Counted from the stretch's first letter, positions 32,051 through 44,516 are shown. The stretch: DNA of 64,000 bases from Sorghum bicolor (GCF_000003195.3 NC_012878.2:58094629-58158628), one strand, 5' to 3'. The notes: generated from the sequence alone by a model not told the origin. Numbers and translations: made by a program.

Positions 32051-33995
32051 ATAGTAGGGCTAAAAAACAGCCCTAAATTTTGGATGCCAAATAGAAGGGC
32101 TAAACATCAGCTAATAAAAGCTAACAGTTGCCAATTAGCTCTTACTCGATGTTTAGCCCATTATATCATAAGGCAAATTATATTTCAACCCTAAAATCAA
32201 AACACACCTCTCTCTTGCCAACTAGTGAAAATTTGACATAGACTGAACTTTAGCGCACCTATTTAGATGATGTGAAACTAAATTTTATATAACTAAACTT
32301 TAATTAGCCTATGATCCTAAATACCAAACAACGCCCTCAATCTGTGTCTTTCCCAGTGATCTCAGGAGTGACGATTCCGCGCTCGATCGATCGCAACCCG
32401 GCCGGGCGCGCGGCAGCCCGGCAGCTCACATGCGCATGAACACGACCTCCGCTCTGCACAAGAATAATCTGCAGGGGCACCTAACCAAACCTCCTACACT
32501 CCTGTCTATGTGAACTACTAGCTTAACAGCTACCGCTAGTTCCGCCACCTCCTTTTATATTAGCCTGCGACGATGTGCCTCCTTTATTCGAAATCAAAAA
32601 TGTTGGGGCGATGCCCGTGCGCTCTTCTTTTTTGGTTTTGTACCTGGAGAAACGGGGAAAAGATGGCCCTTTTTACCCTCTTTCTGTGAAATCATGCAGG
32701 TCTTTTATGCTATCGACAATGATGCCCCGCTTGTTTCTTTTGTTTTATCGCAGAAAAACGCTAATGATGCGCATGTGCTTGGTTGGACTTTGGACGAATT
32801 TTGACGCTAGTTTAATTCGCATTATGGTAGTAGCTTACCCTACCGCCTTCGTAGTTTGTAGTAGCCGGCTACGTCTAGCCGCTAGATATATATAGTAGGG
32901 TGAAATTAAAGCACCATGATTTTGGCTTCGATTGGAGAAAGAAAAGAAAAAAGGGCTGCTGGTTGTGGTTGACGGCGAGAGCCGCTCGATCGCTCGGTCG
33001 GTCGCTTGCTTGCACGTAACGTAGCGGGCGCCGACGGGCAACGGCGGGGAGTTGTTTCGACGCGTCTCGTCGTCGCGTGCTGCCGTGCCGCGAAGCGCGA
33101 ACCGTGGATGGATGGATGGAAACCATCGGGCATCGGGGGAGAAAAAGGCGAAAGCGCGCGACAAAAGGCACCGCACGTGTGCACAGCGCATCTCCCGCGC
33201 CCGCCTCTGTCGTGTCCCGTCCCCTCCTCCTCGGCGCGCGCGCGGCCGGACCGGACCGGACCGGACGTCGGACGTCCGCCTCGCACGGCCAAAAGTGGTA
33301 GCTGCTGCTAGCCTGCACGTACAGTTCTCGCTACTCCTAGGCTTCCACTGCTGGCCGGCTGCGTTGCAAAGCAGATCGATCGGGGGTGTGATATTCTACA
33401 TTAATGGGAGGGAAGGGACGGCTCAGGGCTCACGGAGTCACGGTCGCGGATGCACGCACACGCACGTGTCATGCAGGTGCACACGGTTGGGTTGATTGGG
33501 AGACCATCAGACCAGACCAGACGAGAACAGCGAGTAGTGACAGTGACCTGACCTACCAATCTCTGGTTGCGTTTGTGCAGTCGAAAAAGCTTGAGACGGA
33601 ACAGTAGTGATGGCTGGACTTTGGGCCTCCAATGTCCAATCCCTTCCCTACTAGTACAAGTAGCCGCAGTGCTCACGCAAATCAAATGCCAGCTGGATGG
33701 ATGGATGCACCTGTTGGAGTTGAAACGGACGCCGGGGTCCCGGGAATTGTTTTACTTTTACGAGAGTTGCCGTCGTCGAATAAATTCGAAGTAATCCCCT
33801 CGCAAAAAGGAAGAAACACAAAGGTTCCAAACGAGTCCGGGACGCTGCGGCGGCCTGCAGCTGCGTCTCCTGCTTGTCTTGGAGATCTGCATACGTACCG
33901 TACCGTACCGTACCCAACCGCTCTGAAACACAGGCACGTCCACGGGCGGTGCTACGTACGTAGTATAGTGCTCCGTACGACTGTACGTGTACGTA
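32051..33995. other. Intergenic, partly CpG-rich, no recognised gene
   Basis: At 32058-32335 there is an old transposon-like stretch (agggctaaaaaacagccctaaa to caaacaacgccctc). The CpG-rich section 32935-33320 has overlapping open frames on both strands but no recognisable protein; a CGGAC repeat is at 33244-33265. A CGTAC repeat is at 33892-33913. Confidence 0.4.
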
Positions 33996-34228
33996 CTACC
34001 TCATCCCAAAAAAAATAATGTTTTGACTTTTAAACATCATGTTTGACTGTTCATTTTATTTAATTTTTTATAAATTATAAAATAAATAAATCATTAGTAA
34101 AGTATCTTTAATAATAAAATAAATCTTAACAAAGTATATAATATTTATATAAAAAAAGTTGAATAAGATAAATAATTAAATAAGAGATGTAAAATTTTAA
34201 AATGACATTTTTATTGGGACGAAGGAAG
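33996..34228. mobile_element. Stowaway-type MITE
   Basis: This 233-bp AT-rich element has the termini ctacctcatccca and gggacgaaggaag. TA is on both sides (33994-33995 and 34229-34230). Its interior (ttttgacttttaaacatcatgtttgactgttcattttatt) is homologous to the copy at 44280-44516. Confidence 0.85.
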
Positions 34229-34480
34229 TAGAAATGTCCGAGGCTCAGGACTTCTTTCGGCGGAGTCGCACGTGAGGGACATTCCTGGCGAGGAGCGAGC
34301 GGCCTGCGGCCTGCCTCGCCTCGGCCTGCGACCCACCACGCTGCCACGGGAGTAGGAGTACATACTACGGCCAGGCTGCACGCTGACTGACCCTGACGCC
34401 GGGCCTTGTGCGTGCCGCGACACCACTGCCACTGCCCCAAGCGGCAGGGACGGACAGACCTTGTTGTTCTTTCGACTTTC

Positions 34481-34602
34481 TAAGGCTTTGTTAGTTTAAA
34501 AAAAATTTGGAAAATCGACATTCATTTTCGTTTGTATTTGATAAATATTATCTAATCATACATTATTACTGCACTTATTAGCCTCTTAAACAAGGCGCAA
34601 AT
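34481..34602. mobile_element. GGCCTTGTTTAG-family MITE relic
   Basis: The stretch taaggctttgttagttt...cattttcgtttgtatttgataaatattatctaatcatacattatt...taaacaaggcg keeps both ends of the family but has lost much of the middle. Confidence 0.6.
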
Positions 34603-35088
34603 GTGACGTGCTAGCTGTGTTGTGTGTTTACGTGGACCATACATTATTACTGCACTTATCAGCCTCTTAATATTTTTTCTCTTTCTGCAATAACTCTGTG
34701 ATTTTCTCTTATTGCAGAAAGTATCGGCAAGCGAACAAGTCCGTTCTTTTTCCTGGCTTCATGAAGATGTTGCGAACTCGCTAGTGTATAAAAGCTTAGC
34801 ATGACTCCGGCCGTTTCCTTTCGATTCCTTCAATATTTGGTCAGGAAACTACGGCCAAGAGACCTAAATCATCACCGAACCGAACGAAGCCCGTTGCTGA
34901 TGTCTCTTTTGACTTTGCGTGTGTGTGCTTCGCCACAATTCACAAGATATACAGCATTTTTCAAACTCGAAACCGCCGGAGATATCATCCATCCAAATTA
35001 AAATTAAAACTCCAAAAGTTCCATGGACCGCCGCCTGACCTCCTTCCAAACTCCGCACCCTCAAAACGACATAGCGTCGGGGAAAGAG
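34603..35088. other. Intergenic, no recognised gene
   Basis: A duplicated phrase (catacattattactgcacttatnagcctctta at 34557 and 34638) is the only structure seen. No coding frame is supported. Confidence 0.35.
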
Positions 35089-35812
35089 CAGTGCCGGCCC
35101 TGAGGTTTTAGGGGCCCAGGGCGAAGCCGAGATTTAGAGGCCCCTAATATACACATGGATAAAACACCTAGAGGGACAAAGTTTTAAGTCTCTACCATTT
35201 GAAAATGAGAAAATGGTACAAAGTGAATGAACTAAATTTATATAGAGAGTGTTAAAGATAAATGCTTAGGTACAATGCATATAAAAACTTTGGAGATATT
35301 TTATACAAAATATTAAAACTAAGAAATAAAGAAGTAGGTTAAGCCTTGTCATATTCATATGCGCTTGGAAGAGGTAAGATAGTGAAGAAATCTAGCATAT
35401 TGCTCAAGCTTTCATGTCTTACTTAATAGAAGATGAAGAAAGCAAGTTAGCAGCGTAATGTACTAAGAATAATATACATATTTTTCTTGAGCAAATAAAG
35501 CATAATATGTATAACTAAACCTAAACTATTATATGCTGGAGCCATAAGGGGCCCACCAGACAGCTCAGGAACGAAGTATTGTGAGAACCGAGAAGTAAAT
35601 ACATACAAGTACATGCATATGCTCATGTGTGATAGATAATTTGGCACAATATACGCGCTAGTATAAAGTGAGCTGCATTTGTTAATCCTGCTGGCTAGCA
35701 AGTAGCAAGATGCAACGCCTGCATACATATAATGGTATACCTCCGATGGGGCCCCATGGGATTGGAGGCCTAGGGCGGCCGCCCCGTCCGCCCGCCCTCA
35801 GGGCCGGCGCTG
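35089..35812. mobile_element. Non-autonomous hAT element with perfect 8-bp target duplication
   Basis: This 724-bp element starts CAGTGCCGGCCCTGAGG and ends CCTCAGGGCCGGCGCTG (16 of 17 bases inverted). It is flanked by GGAAAGAG on both sides (35081-35088 and 35813-35820). The 8-bp duplication and CAGTG-type ends indicate hAT. Just inside each end is a GC-rich block (ggggcccagggcgaagcc; gcggccgccccgtccgcccg), with AT-rich sequence between. No transposase frame is present. Confidence 0.9.
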
Positions 35813-36628
35813 GGAAAGAGATGGGAATGGGATGGCCGGATGGGGCCGCGCCACTCAGCGAGTAGTCAGTGCTCGTACGTTCCATCGTTCGGTTCGTTCC
35901 CAAAAAAAGGGGGAGCGCGTAGCGTAGAAAAAGGCAGCGCGGCCCGGGGGCATGGCGAGCTCGATCGGGACGAGACCACCAGACGCACCCGGCACCCCTG
36001 AGACGGCGAGCTACATAGCGACGAGGCACGGAGACAGAGAAGACGCTGACGACGTCCGGTCCGAGTCGGCCTCGCCGCGCGTGGGTTTGGGGTGGACGAG
36101 GCCGGCGCGCACCGATGACCCCGCCCCGCCCTCGCACGACGGCACGAATCTCCGCGCCGGCCAGCCAGCCGGGCAAAGGCCAATGGCGACCACACGGACG
36201 GAACCTCCCGCTCCGTGTTGGCGAAACGTGGCTACGTGCGGATATGCCGGCGCATTTCATCCGATGGTCCCCTGTCAGCCTCGGACGCCTTGCTACCCAA
36301 CTCGGGAGCAGATTTTTTGCTGTTAAAGAATATTGAGTCCACTTCTTCCATTTCTAATTATTAAATAAACTTAAAAAGGTATCGTAAGTTACATTTTTAA
36401 ATTTTTTATTAGATTTATAATAATCTGGTTAATTTTTTTTCTCAAGACAACTCTGGAAGCTGATTTATTTTAGACTAGATGGGGCATTTGACTATTAAAG
36501 GGATTGTACAATCAAGCTGGTTTAGTGTCGCTAATTTGCCACTAAAAACTCGAGAACCCTGTGCAGCCATTCTAAGATATTCGTACGTGATTGGAATATG
36601 TTTCTAAAAGGAAAAAAAATATGGGCAT
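35813..36628. other. CpG-rich intergenic block, no recognised gene
   Basis: The block 35940-36300 is GC- and CpG-rich. It has a 124-codon plus-strand frame from ATG 35952 and competing minus-strand frames of similar length, none resembling a known protein. It may be the remnant of a promoter or first exon. Confidence 0.35.
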
Positions 36629-37245
36629 CATAGGCGGATCCACCACTAGGGCGAGCCAGGGCGGCCGCCCTAAGTCGGACTGATCTAAACTATATGGAAA
36701 TTTTAGAGATTAGTGCAAAATAAAAATAGGCTCATCGAGTATCCGACAGAGGTTTTGAAGACAAACTTAGACGTTTTGGACTATCATGTGTGGTTCAGCC
36801 CATATAGAAAACCACAATCCACAAAGTGCAATAAGAATACGATCGGCCTTTCTCATATTTCTCGCTATTCTCGACTTCTGACTTTCTGGTCGTCTTTCTC
36901 GCAAATTCACAAACTTGCGGAACCTAAGAACCTGCGCCGGGTTGCAGGTATCTTCATTTTTTATTTGCCTTTTTCACATAGTTAATTGTTTAAAAATTGA
37001 TTAAGGATGAATCATCGAATGATTTGGTGAAGTCAGTTTAGAACTATGTATGGCTTCTCTTAATTTAAGGAACAAACTTCTCTAATTTTGATGTGGAAAA
37101 TATATGCTAAAAACTTTAATATTGGTCAAATTATTATGTTGCCAAAGCAACTTATGAATTTTGTTAGCTTATATTGCCATTGGTTTGCCAAAATTTTATG
37201 GTATAAGTCCGCCCTAGGTCATTTCTCGAGCTGGATTCGCCACTG
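36629..37245. mobile_element. Non-autonomous hAT element with perfect 8-bp target duplication
   Basis: This 617-bp element starts CATAGGCGGATCCACCAC and ends GCTGGATTCGCCACTG. It is flanked by ATGGGCAT on both sides (36621-36628 and 37246-37253). The interior is AT-rich with a GC-rich collar (cagggcggccgcccta) near the left end. A 90-codon open frame (36713-36985) has no recognised domain. Confidence 0.88.
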
Positions 37246-38139
37246 ATGGGCATGCTTGTTTTCACCGGCGCTAGCAACAAGGGCCTTGCCAGAACGAGCC
37301 AATTTGATTTGTTTGAGCTAACAAGTGTATGTCTCAACTTCACCGTCACCCACGCAAGCCCCAAAGGAAAGATTGCTCAACATCCAAACGTGCGGAAGCT
37401 TTTCTCAGTATGCTGGGTAGATAAGACGGTACACTGCGTACCAAAGAATTCAAGTAGACCTTTATATATACATGTATATTCATTTGTATGAACATATTTG
37501 ATCGACTAAAATGGAAGATTTTGAGATCAACAGAGTCACCATAACCATCTAGCTGTTAGGAACACATTGCTCCTCACTTAAAGAACAATGCTTTAGAATT
37601 TTAAAAATAAATTTAGAAAAATATAAGCCCTAATACTGTATTTGTATTGTACACACACCACCAATCATTATTGCTGTCCTGTAATCATCACACGTCGCCA
37701 GATTTTAGTTGTGCGAGAAAGAATAAGCTTTATTATATACGCATTCAACAGCAGCACCAATTCCCCTAACAGTATAAAACACTGTACGCCCATACATACA
37801 AAACACAAAAGCGCACACACAAGAAAAAAAATCTAGAACAAAATAAAGAGGCAGATAAATGTATTGAACAGAAAAGTCCACGAGAAAAGGCTCCAAAATT
37901 GGCCTATATAAACCCTCCTCCACCTCACCCCATCCAAAGAATTTCCAGCAGCAGCAGCAGCTCTCTCACTCCCTCCTCTTCCCTCTTCCACTCTCGAAGC
38001 GCAGCTCTCTTCAGCTTCCCTTCCAAAACCCAAGCAAAGCCAAAGCCCCGGAGCACCACCAGGTGGTAGCAGCCAGCAGGCCGGTGCCCCCAAGCTGCGA
38101 GGCTACAGCTAGTACATCTGACAGAGCCCGACCACAGCC
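37246..38139. other. Promoter region and leader of the DUF4408/DUF761 gene
   Basis: AT-rich to about 37900, then a CT-rich leader (ctctctcactccctcctcttccctcttcc near 37962) leading to the ATG at 38140. No other gene is supported. Confidence 0.5.
37905..37912 (+). promoter_or_regulatory. TATA box of the DUF4408/DUF761 gene
   Basis: TATATAAA followed by ccctcctccacctcacccc lies 228 bases upstream of the ATG. That gives a leader of roughly 200 bases, rich in CT and in CAG repeats (cagcagcagcagc). Position and context fit a core promoter. Confidence 0.65.
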
Positions 38140-38997
38140 ATGGCAGCCGCCGGAGCAGCGCTGCGGCTGCGCCTGCTGTACCGGATGCTGCGCGTGGGGG
38201 AGCTCCTCGCGCTGGTGGCGTTCCTCTCCTGGTCGTCGTCCCGCGTCCCGTCCGCCGCCGCCGCCGCGCTGCGGCTCGCGGGGTCGCTCCTCCTCAACGC
38301 CCGCTTCGTCTTCGTCCTCGGGAACGCCATCGTGCTCCTCCTCCTCGCGCTGTCGCGGCACGACCTCTCCGCCTCCTCCTCCTCCAGCGGCCAGCAGACG
38401 AGCACGGCGGCGGCGACGAGCACGTCCGCTGCCCCGCCACCGCAGGATGCCGCGCCGGCCGCTGCAAGCGACAGCTTCCCTTCCTCGTTCGCCGGTACTC
38501 CGATAACTCCACCGCCTCCCGCCACCTCGCTGGAAGCCTTCAGCGCGCTGCCGGCGGCTCCAGCGACGGAGCCAGCGGCAGCCGCTTTGAACACGGGCAC
38601 GGCGTTCGACGACAGGCCACTGCAGGCGGCGTCGGCGGCGGTGGCGCGGGTGAGCAAGCAGGCGCGCGCGCCGAGGCGGAGCAGGTCGGAGAAGATGGGC
38701 CCGCGGGTGCTACAGCTGAGGCGCGCGGCGTCCCCGCCGCCGACCCCCGAGCTGCGGCGGTCCGAGTCGGAGAACGGGCGGCGGCGGTCGTCCGTGTCGG
38801 CGCGCGACGCTCGGGCGTGCGGATGGGGCGCGGACGACGCCGACGAGTTCCGGCGCACCGTGGAGGCGTTCATCGACAAGCACAAGCGATTCCACCGCCA
38901 GGAGTCCATGACGATGGCCGTCGTCGCCGGCTCCGGCTCCAGCGGGCACTGCGAGGCGGCCCCGGCCTTCACCGGCGCCCTCGCCGTCGTCGAATAA
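38140..38997 (+). CDS. Membrane-anchored DUF4408/DUF761-type protein
   Basis: A single-exon gene of 285 codons. The N-terminus carries a hydrophobic segment (about 21-31, ELLALVAFLSW) and a stronger membrane helix (about 53-71, FVFVLGNAIVLLLLAL), the layout of DUF4408 proteins. The middle is a low-complexity Ala/Ser/Pro region. A basic stretch follows (about 167-215, with repeated RRS motifs that could be phosphorylated). The C-terminal element EFRRTVEAFIDKHKRFHRQES (about 235-257) matches the short DUF761 motif. Plant proteins of this type are abundant, poorly understood, and sometimes called cotton-fibre-expressed proteins; some respond to stress or hormones. The ATG is the first after a TATA box and CT-rich leader. 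GC content is very high, as in many intronless grass genes, so long frames on the other strand are shadows. Confidence 0.82.
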   Translation: MAAAGAALRLRLLYRMLRVGELLALVAFLSWSSSRVPSAAAAALRLAGSLLLNARFVFVLGNAIVLLLLALSRHDLSASSSSSGQQTSTAAATSTSAAPPPQDAAPAAASDSFPSSFAGTPITPPPPATSLEAFSALPAAPATEPAAAALNTGTAFDDRPLQAASAAVARVSKQARAPRRSRSEKMGPRVLQLRRAASPPPTPELRRSESENGRRRSSVSARDARACGWGADDADEFRRTVEAFIDKHKRFHRQESMTMAVVAGSGSSGHCEAAPAFTGALAVVE

Positions 38998-40229
38998 TAA
39001 GTCTTCACCGGCGCAGTTGGCAGCAGAGTACATAGCGGAGGCGGAGAAGCTTCCCTGGCTGAACTTGTCGTCTCGTGTTCATAGTTTGCCTCCCAAGGCT
39101 CCTTCGTGTTCTTCACAGGGGGGATGCCACCTTTTTTTTTTCTGTGTTTTTTTTTATTTTCTCGGCGCGTGCGTTTCTTCGTTTCGCCATAGGAACCCGC
39201 AGCTGCGACTACGAACGGGGGTTTAGAGAGCCGTTCAGGTCTGCCGTTGGATCGCGGCGTGGATCGGATCCAACAGAACGATCTTTAACCTGTGCTCTGA
39301 TCTGGCAACGAAGGGAAATGGACGAAAATTGCATGCATGCTGGATGTTTCGTTCGTTCGTCTCTGGTGCTGCCGAATTTCTTGTGCTCGGCTGCAGTGGA
39401 TGAATGGAGAGTGAACCGTGTGACAAATGACGCGACGCGTCAGACAAATCCAGAATCGGATGCCAAGTGGTAACCCTTTAAGCATCACCTTTTATCAATC
39501 AATTATCACCACTGTGCAGTGCAGACATAGGAGTACTGTATGCAGGGTTACATTACTGGTGCAGAATCGATCGACACAAACCCATAACATTGTTATTACT
39601 GCAATAGAGCATTAAGAACCATGCAAAGTACTGGTACTGATACTAATACAGTACATCACCGACAGTAACAGCAGCGTTACATGCATCTCGCAGGGAACGT
39701 GCGTGCATGCCTGTGCCTATTGAATATTTGAATCAGACGCTGGCGTGGCGTGGCGTGACTTTGGTAGTGGTACGATACAAACGGCAAAGCTTTTGGTAGC
39801 TTGATGTGTCCCGCTCCTCCGTGGTTGGATTGGGTAGTACTTGGGTTGGCTTCCTTCCTTTCCTACCCTAGTCCTAGGAGAAGACTCATGGATGGACCGA
39901 TCAGGTTCGTGCCCATGCCATGCGCCTGCGGACGAGACGAGACGACACGGCCGTCAGTGTGGTGCGAGGCCGGCCCTTGCGTGCAGTGTGGGAGACTGCT
40001 TGTTGGGTGGCGAGCGCGAGGCCACTGTTCGTCTATTTCACCGTGGCGAGTGGTGACTCGGTCGGCTCCACCTCCGCCTCAGCAACACGAGGAGGACGGA
40101 CGGAAAAGCGGACGTGCGGAACAAATTCCTTGTTCCCCCGGTGATCGTGATTTTGATTTTTCAGTGGCAAAATTCCATGTCGACGATTCGCCACTAGCGC
40201 GCCCGCCACCTACACCGCTCTACCACTTG
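38998..40229. other. 3' flank and intergenic, no recognised gene
   Basis: Just after the stop codon are T-rich tracts (39133-39162). No coding frame of recognisable family is seen up to the MITE at 40230. Confidence 0.4.
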
Positions 40230-40474
40230 GGCCTTGTTTAGTTCACCCCGAAATTCAAAAAGTTTTCAAGATTCCCTGTCATATCGAATCTTGCGGCACA
40301 TGCATGAAGCATTAAATATAGACTAAAATAAAAACTAATCGCACAGTTTGACTGTAAATCACGAGACGAATTTTTTGACCCTAGTTAGTCTATGATTAGA
40401 CAACATTTATCATAAACAAACGAAAGTGCTACAGTTCCGAAAAAACTTTTCAGTTTTCGGAAATAAACAAGGCC
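40230..40474. mobile_element. GGCCTTGTTTAGTTC-family MITE
   Basis: This 245-bp copy starts GGCCTTGTTTAGTTCACC. The right end reads ggaaataaacaaggcc. TTG is on both sides (40227-40229 and 40475-40477). Confidence 0.88.
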
Positions 40475-42526
40475 TTGGCTGGTTGGCGCTGGCGGCGGCA
40501 CGGCAGGGGCAGGCCAGGCTCTGGAATGTCTCGGCGAAACCCCAAATCTTCCCTGGGGTTCGATTCGATCGGAATTGGATCGATCCGATGGACGATCTCT
40601 AGTTGTTGGGTTCCAGCTTCCACTTCCAGGAGCGACGGGTCGGCGCGGGGCGGGCGTGTCCCCGTTCCCCTTGCTCTTGCTCGATCGTGTGGTGCGCTAC
40701 ACGTTGGGGTCGTTTTCGCCTCGTCTTTTTTTTTTTTTTTTTTGATGCGCAACCTGCCTGCTTGCCCCGCCCAAGGAAGCTAGAGCGCCCCCTGTTGCTG
40801 TTGGGATAACCAAAACCAAATGCAGCGATGCGTTCTTTTCGTTTCATATAGTATAGTGTAGATAACAACACCTGCTTCCGCTCCAAACCTCTGCCTCGCT
40901 CGCTCTTACCTTGCATTGTCTGCATCCATTCAAATTCACAAAGCAAATAAACTCGCCGAGTCGCTCTTATATGTATAAACTTGGAGTGGAATCCCGAGGG
41001 CGAACTGCATCTATATATATGTCAAATATGTGGAGAGGTGGCAGTGCACCATCAACTTTGAGCTCAGCGGGATTGCATTGCATTGCATTGAATCACATGT
41101 GACCAGGCTTCATTCGGCAAGGGTATCTATATGTATATATAAATACTATACACTAATTTGCTGCTGGTGTCGCCATCTACATCTCCAATACAGCGATGTG
41201 CACCATCCATCCAATCCAAGAAGAGTTAACTACTGCAAACAAATCATCATGATGCCCGGTCGATCGTAATCATGGTTCCAACTTCCAAGCAATTTCGGTG
41301 ACAGCAAGTAACTCACCAGTCACCACCCCCACCCAACCAAGAACCAAGCGACCAAAATACTGTACTACACTACTCACTGCTGCAGCCCTGCGTAAATATT
41401 TCTCTGCAATGCAAGCCTCTTTTGTGCTTTTTTTGGCCGCTTGCTTTCTTCCATCGCTTTGCACCGAATATATATAAGTTTCCTTCTCCACTATCGAGAG
41501 TATACTAAACTAATAATATCAATGTTATCCACTGCTACTAGTATTAGTTTGTTGCCGGTTCCCTCCAAATCCATTATGATTCCTCCTGGCGTGGCAGCGG
41601 AGAGACAAAAGGCAGGGTCAACATCCCCCCAAGGCCAAAGCCCATATTCCCACGCATAATTTTACAACTTTATTTGCCGCATCGTTTTTATCTTATATAC
41701 TATATGCTGGTCCCTCCCTTCCTGACAAAAAAAATATATATAATTCTTGATTTGGACTGAATCAAACTTCCATAAATCTATCCAATTTCTTCAAAAATTA
41801 ACATCAATGATATGACTCCACATAGATATACTATGATAAATCATAGATGTTAGTACTTGTTTGTGTAGATTTTGGTCAAACTTGAAAACCTTTGGCAAGT
41901 GCAGAGTTTATGCAGTCGTGCCCTTGGTTTTCAGTGGGTAGTGGATGCTGCGACCAACAGAAAATGGCTTTTGGAATCTGTCGCTTTGTGTTCATGGCTT
42001 ACAGTGCTTGCTTCTGCTTGGCGCCTTGGCGTCGCACCAACCTGACCCTACATGTCCCTCTCCGTTGTTTCATAGGAGTATATGAATGCTGGGAATTTTG
42101 GAATGCAAGCAGTTGATGTGCAATGTGTTGGTTCTGGTTCGCGCCGGACGAGGCAGCAGGTCGGCTGTTGTTTGTACGAAAGATGCATGGTTGGTGTTTT
42201 GTTGGATCAGCTGGGCACCAGGCCATGGAATGATTGAACCGAAAACCATTTTCGGGTACAGGTCAGGATCAGGTACTCAGGTTCCCGTCCATGACAACCG
42301 AAACAAGGACCTGAAGCCCTGCATCCTCTTGTTTCGATCTATTACATTCTTTGTTCACTTGTGGATTCGTACAAACAAATGCAGACATACGCTTCGTACG
42401 AACATATTTAGGGCGTTACCGGAGAATCATTCCCAATTTCCCATACAATTTCTTCACAGATTTAAATAGCGCCGGAACTATTCCAGGCACGGAATGGCCC
42501 GTTCCAGGAAGATCCGAGAACAGACC

Positions 42527-42558
<32 letters not shown>

Positions 42559-43009
42559 ATCCAGCATCATAATTTTTTCTGTTCAACGGGACGGCCTTGG
42601 TGAATGAAGACCCTTTTTTTAAGCACATCGTGAATGAAGACCTGGACTCCATGCAATCGTCGTTTCCTCGTTAAAAATAGAGGGAAAATGTACGAAAGGA
42701 GCACATTCTGGGCCAGGTCTAGTACACTGGCCCAAAAGGCCCATTTTCTTTACCTATGCCCACTAAACGGCTAGTCCGCCAAGAACTTCATGAGAAAAGG
42801 ATGGGAAACTAGGCTTGCAGCGTAGTACTCTGCCCGAAACAGCCCAAATGCAATCTGGCCCAGATCTAATACAAGCCTTACGTGGACAGCCAGCTCCGGC
42901 GGTGCAGCCGAAGCAATGCCGTGCGACGTTTCTCGGCTTGCACCGTACTGCGTACTACAAGTTTAGACGATATCCTATCATATGTTTTTGGACACGTATA
43001 AAATATTAA
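40475..43009. other. Intergenic, no recognised gene
   Basis: Holds a T-run (40726-40743), a TTGCA-type pentamer repeat (41073-41090) and a (GA)n microsatellite. Around 42700-42860 there are several GGCCCA/TGGGCC motifs of the kind found in plant promoters, but no gene follows. The segment near 41710-41890 resembles old MITE sequence. Confidence 0.4.
42528..42556. repeat. (GA)n microsatellite
   Basis: About 14 uninterrupted GA dinucleotides in an intergenic position. Confidence 0.92.
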
Positions 43010-43190
43010 GAGCCTGTTTGATTTCCTTTACTAGATTTTAACTAGCTAAAATTATTTTAGCTACTCTTTGATGACTAGTGAGACTAAACTATTTTAGCTC
43101 TTTTTGAGTTAACGTATTTAAAAATTCAACTACTTGACTAAAGTTTAGCTGACTAAAATTTAGCAAGTTAAACCAAACATAAAAATAGTT
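43010..43190. mobile_element. MITE relic with GAGCCTGTTTGATTTCC end
   Basis: The left end gagcctgtttgatttcc follows TTA/TAA. Inside are ctaaaattattttagctactc and its loose inverted form (gactaaaatttagcaag), then aaaccaaacat. The right terminus is not preserved. It is related in style to the stretch at 31630-31830. Confidence 0.5.
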
Positions 43191-44036
43191 AGTTATACAT
43201 ATTACGACTACTTTGCAAGATGAATTCTTTTAAATCTAGTTAATTCATAATTTGACAATAAAATACTACATTAACACATTATACTAATGACAACTTAATT
43301 ACATTTAATAAATTCATCTTATAATATACTAATAAATTACGTAATTTTTTTTATTAATATTCGAACATTCTATAAAATATCTACTTGTGACATCCACATA
43401 AACTTTACATCTGGATAGAGACCATGATTTGGCCTAGATTTGCCTTGTGTGGGCAGCACACTCGCAATTGGGCCCAATAAATATACTTGGCCAAATGGGA
43501 GGCCCGGCTCTGTCACTATACGACACTATGTCCTATCGTGTCGTGCCGTCTCAAGTCATCGTACCAAACTTTCGGTCCAGGTATGACACTATGGCTCCTT
43601 AATCGTGTCGTGCCGTGCCGATAGGCACGGTCGCCCATCGTGCTCGTGCCAACACGTGCCTTCAGGAGGAGTCGAGAAGCTCGTCGCGCCCTGGCTCAAG
43701 GAGAAGACGGACGCCACAACTGTCGTATAGCCATGCGGGAGAGAGAGTGGCCGCAGCAAGGATGCGTCTGCGCCGCCGGCTAGAGAGTTAGGGTTTAGAA
43801 TGGTTGTGTGATGTTTATATACGTGGCTCAGAATACATCTAATGGTCATGATCTATCCTCAAAATATGAGATGATGAAAACAATCAGGGCAGCATCGTGT
43901 CAGTCTATTAGCCGTGCCGTGCCTATACCGATACTGCGGACCGAAGTTGCGGCTCAGGCACGGTACTATCATCGGATCGCGCCATGTCTAAATCATGTTG
44001 TGCTCGGACCAGCCCGTCGTACTAGTGATCACTAGG
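43191..44036. other. Intergenic with GTGCCGTGCC-type repeats
   Basis: AT-rich to 43390. Then 43500-44000 contains repeated cgtgtcgtgccg, cgtgccgtgcc and aggcacggt motifs on both sides of a short spacer (43590-43625 against 43905-43970), suggesting the two ends of an old DNA transposon. A target duplication was not found. Confidence 0.4.
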
Positions 44037-44092
44037 GTGCATACATCCGCCATCCGCGGGTGCGGCGGCGTGCATACATCCGCCATCCGCGG
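44037..44092. repeat. 23-bp direct duplication
   Basis: The 23-base phrase starting gtgcatacatccgccatccg occurs at 44037-44059 and again, identical, at 44070-44092. Confidence 0.85.
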
Positions 44093-44279
44093 AAGTCACG
44101 GAATATGTCGATTTAACAGTGGTGTGTGTATCACACACTTTCGGACTTCCCTAGTTTCTCTTTCATGTTTATTTGGCGTCTAGGCCAAATGGAACAATCT
44201 GCGGAAGGCCGGAAGCCTTAACAAAGAAGCAAGAAAAAAAATCTCCTAGAAGAGTACGTGCCCATACGTGCCCAAGCTA

Positions 44280-44516
44280 CTCCCTCCGTCCCAAAAAGAG
44301 TAACGTTTTTGACTTTGAGACATCGCGTTTGACCGCTCGTCTTATTCAAAAATTTTATGTAAATTACAAAATAAATTAATCATGAGCAAAGTATCTCTAA
44401 TGATAAAATAAGTCTTAACAAAATATATAATATTTATGTAAAAAAATTGAATAAGACGAATGATCAAATAAGATGTCTGAAATTCTAAAACGACACTCTT
44501 TTTGGGACGGGGGGAG
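44280..44516. mobile_element. Stowaway-type MITE
   Basis: This 237-bp copy starts CTCCCTCCGTCCCAAAAAGAG and ends CTTTTTGGGACGGGGGGAG. TA is on both sides (44278-44279 and 44517-44518). The interior matches the element at 33996. Confidence 0.93.

Noticed and set aside
32835..33495. Frames of 100-147 codons on both strands in a CpG-rich block
   Set aside because: Mutually overlapping, no recognisable protein, no clear splice or promoter context.
35952..36326. A 124-codon plus-strand frame with a good ATG context
   Set aside because: No family resemblance, competing minus-strand frames of equal length, and CpG-rich composition. Not supported as a gene without transcript data.
42700..42900. Cluster of TGGGCC/GGCCCA motifs as a gene promoter
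   Set aside because: No coding sequence follows on either strand; such motifs also occur in repeat sequence here.
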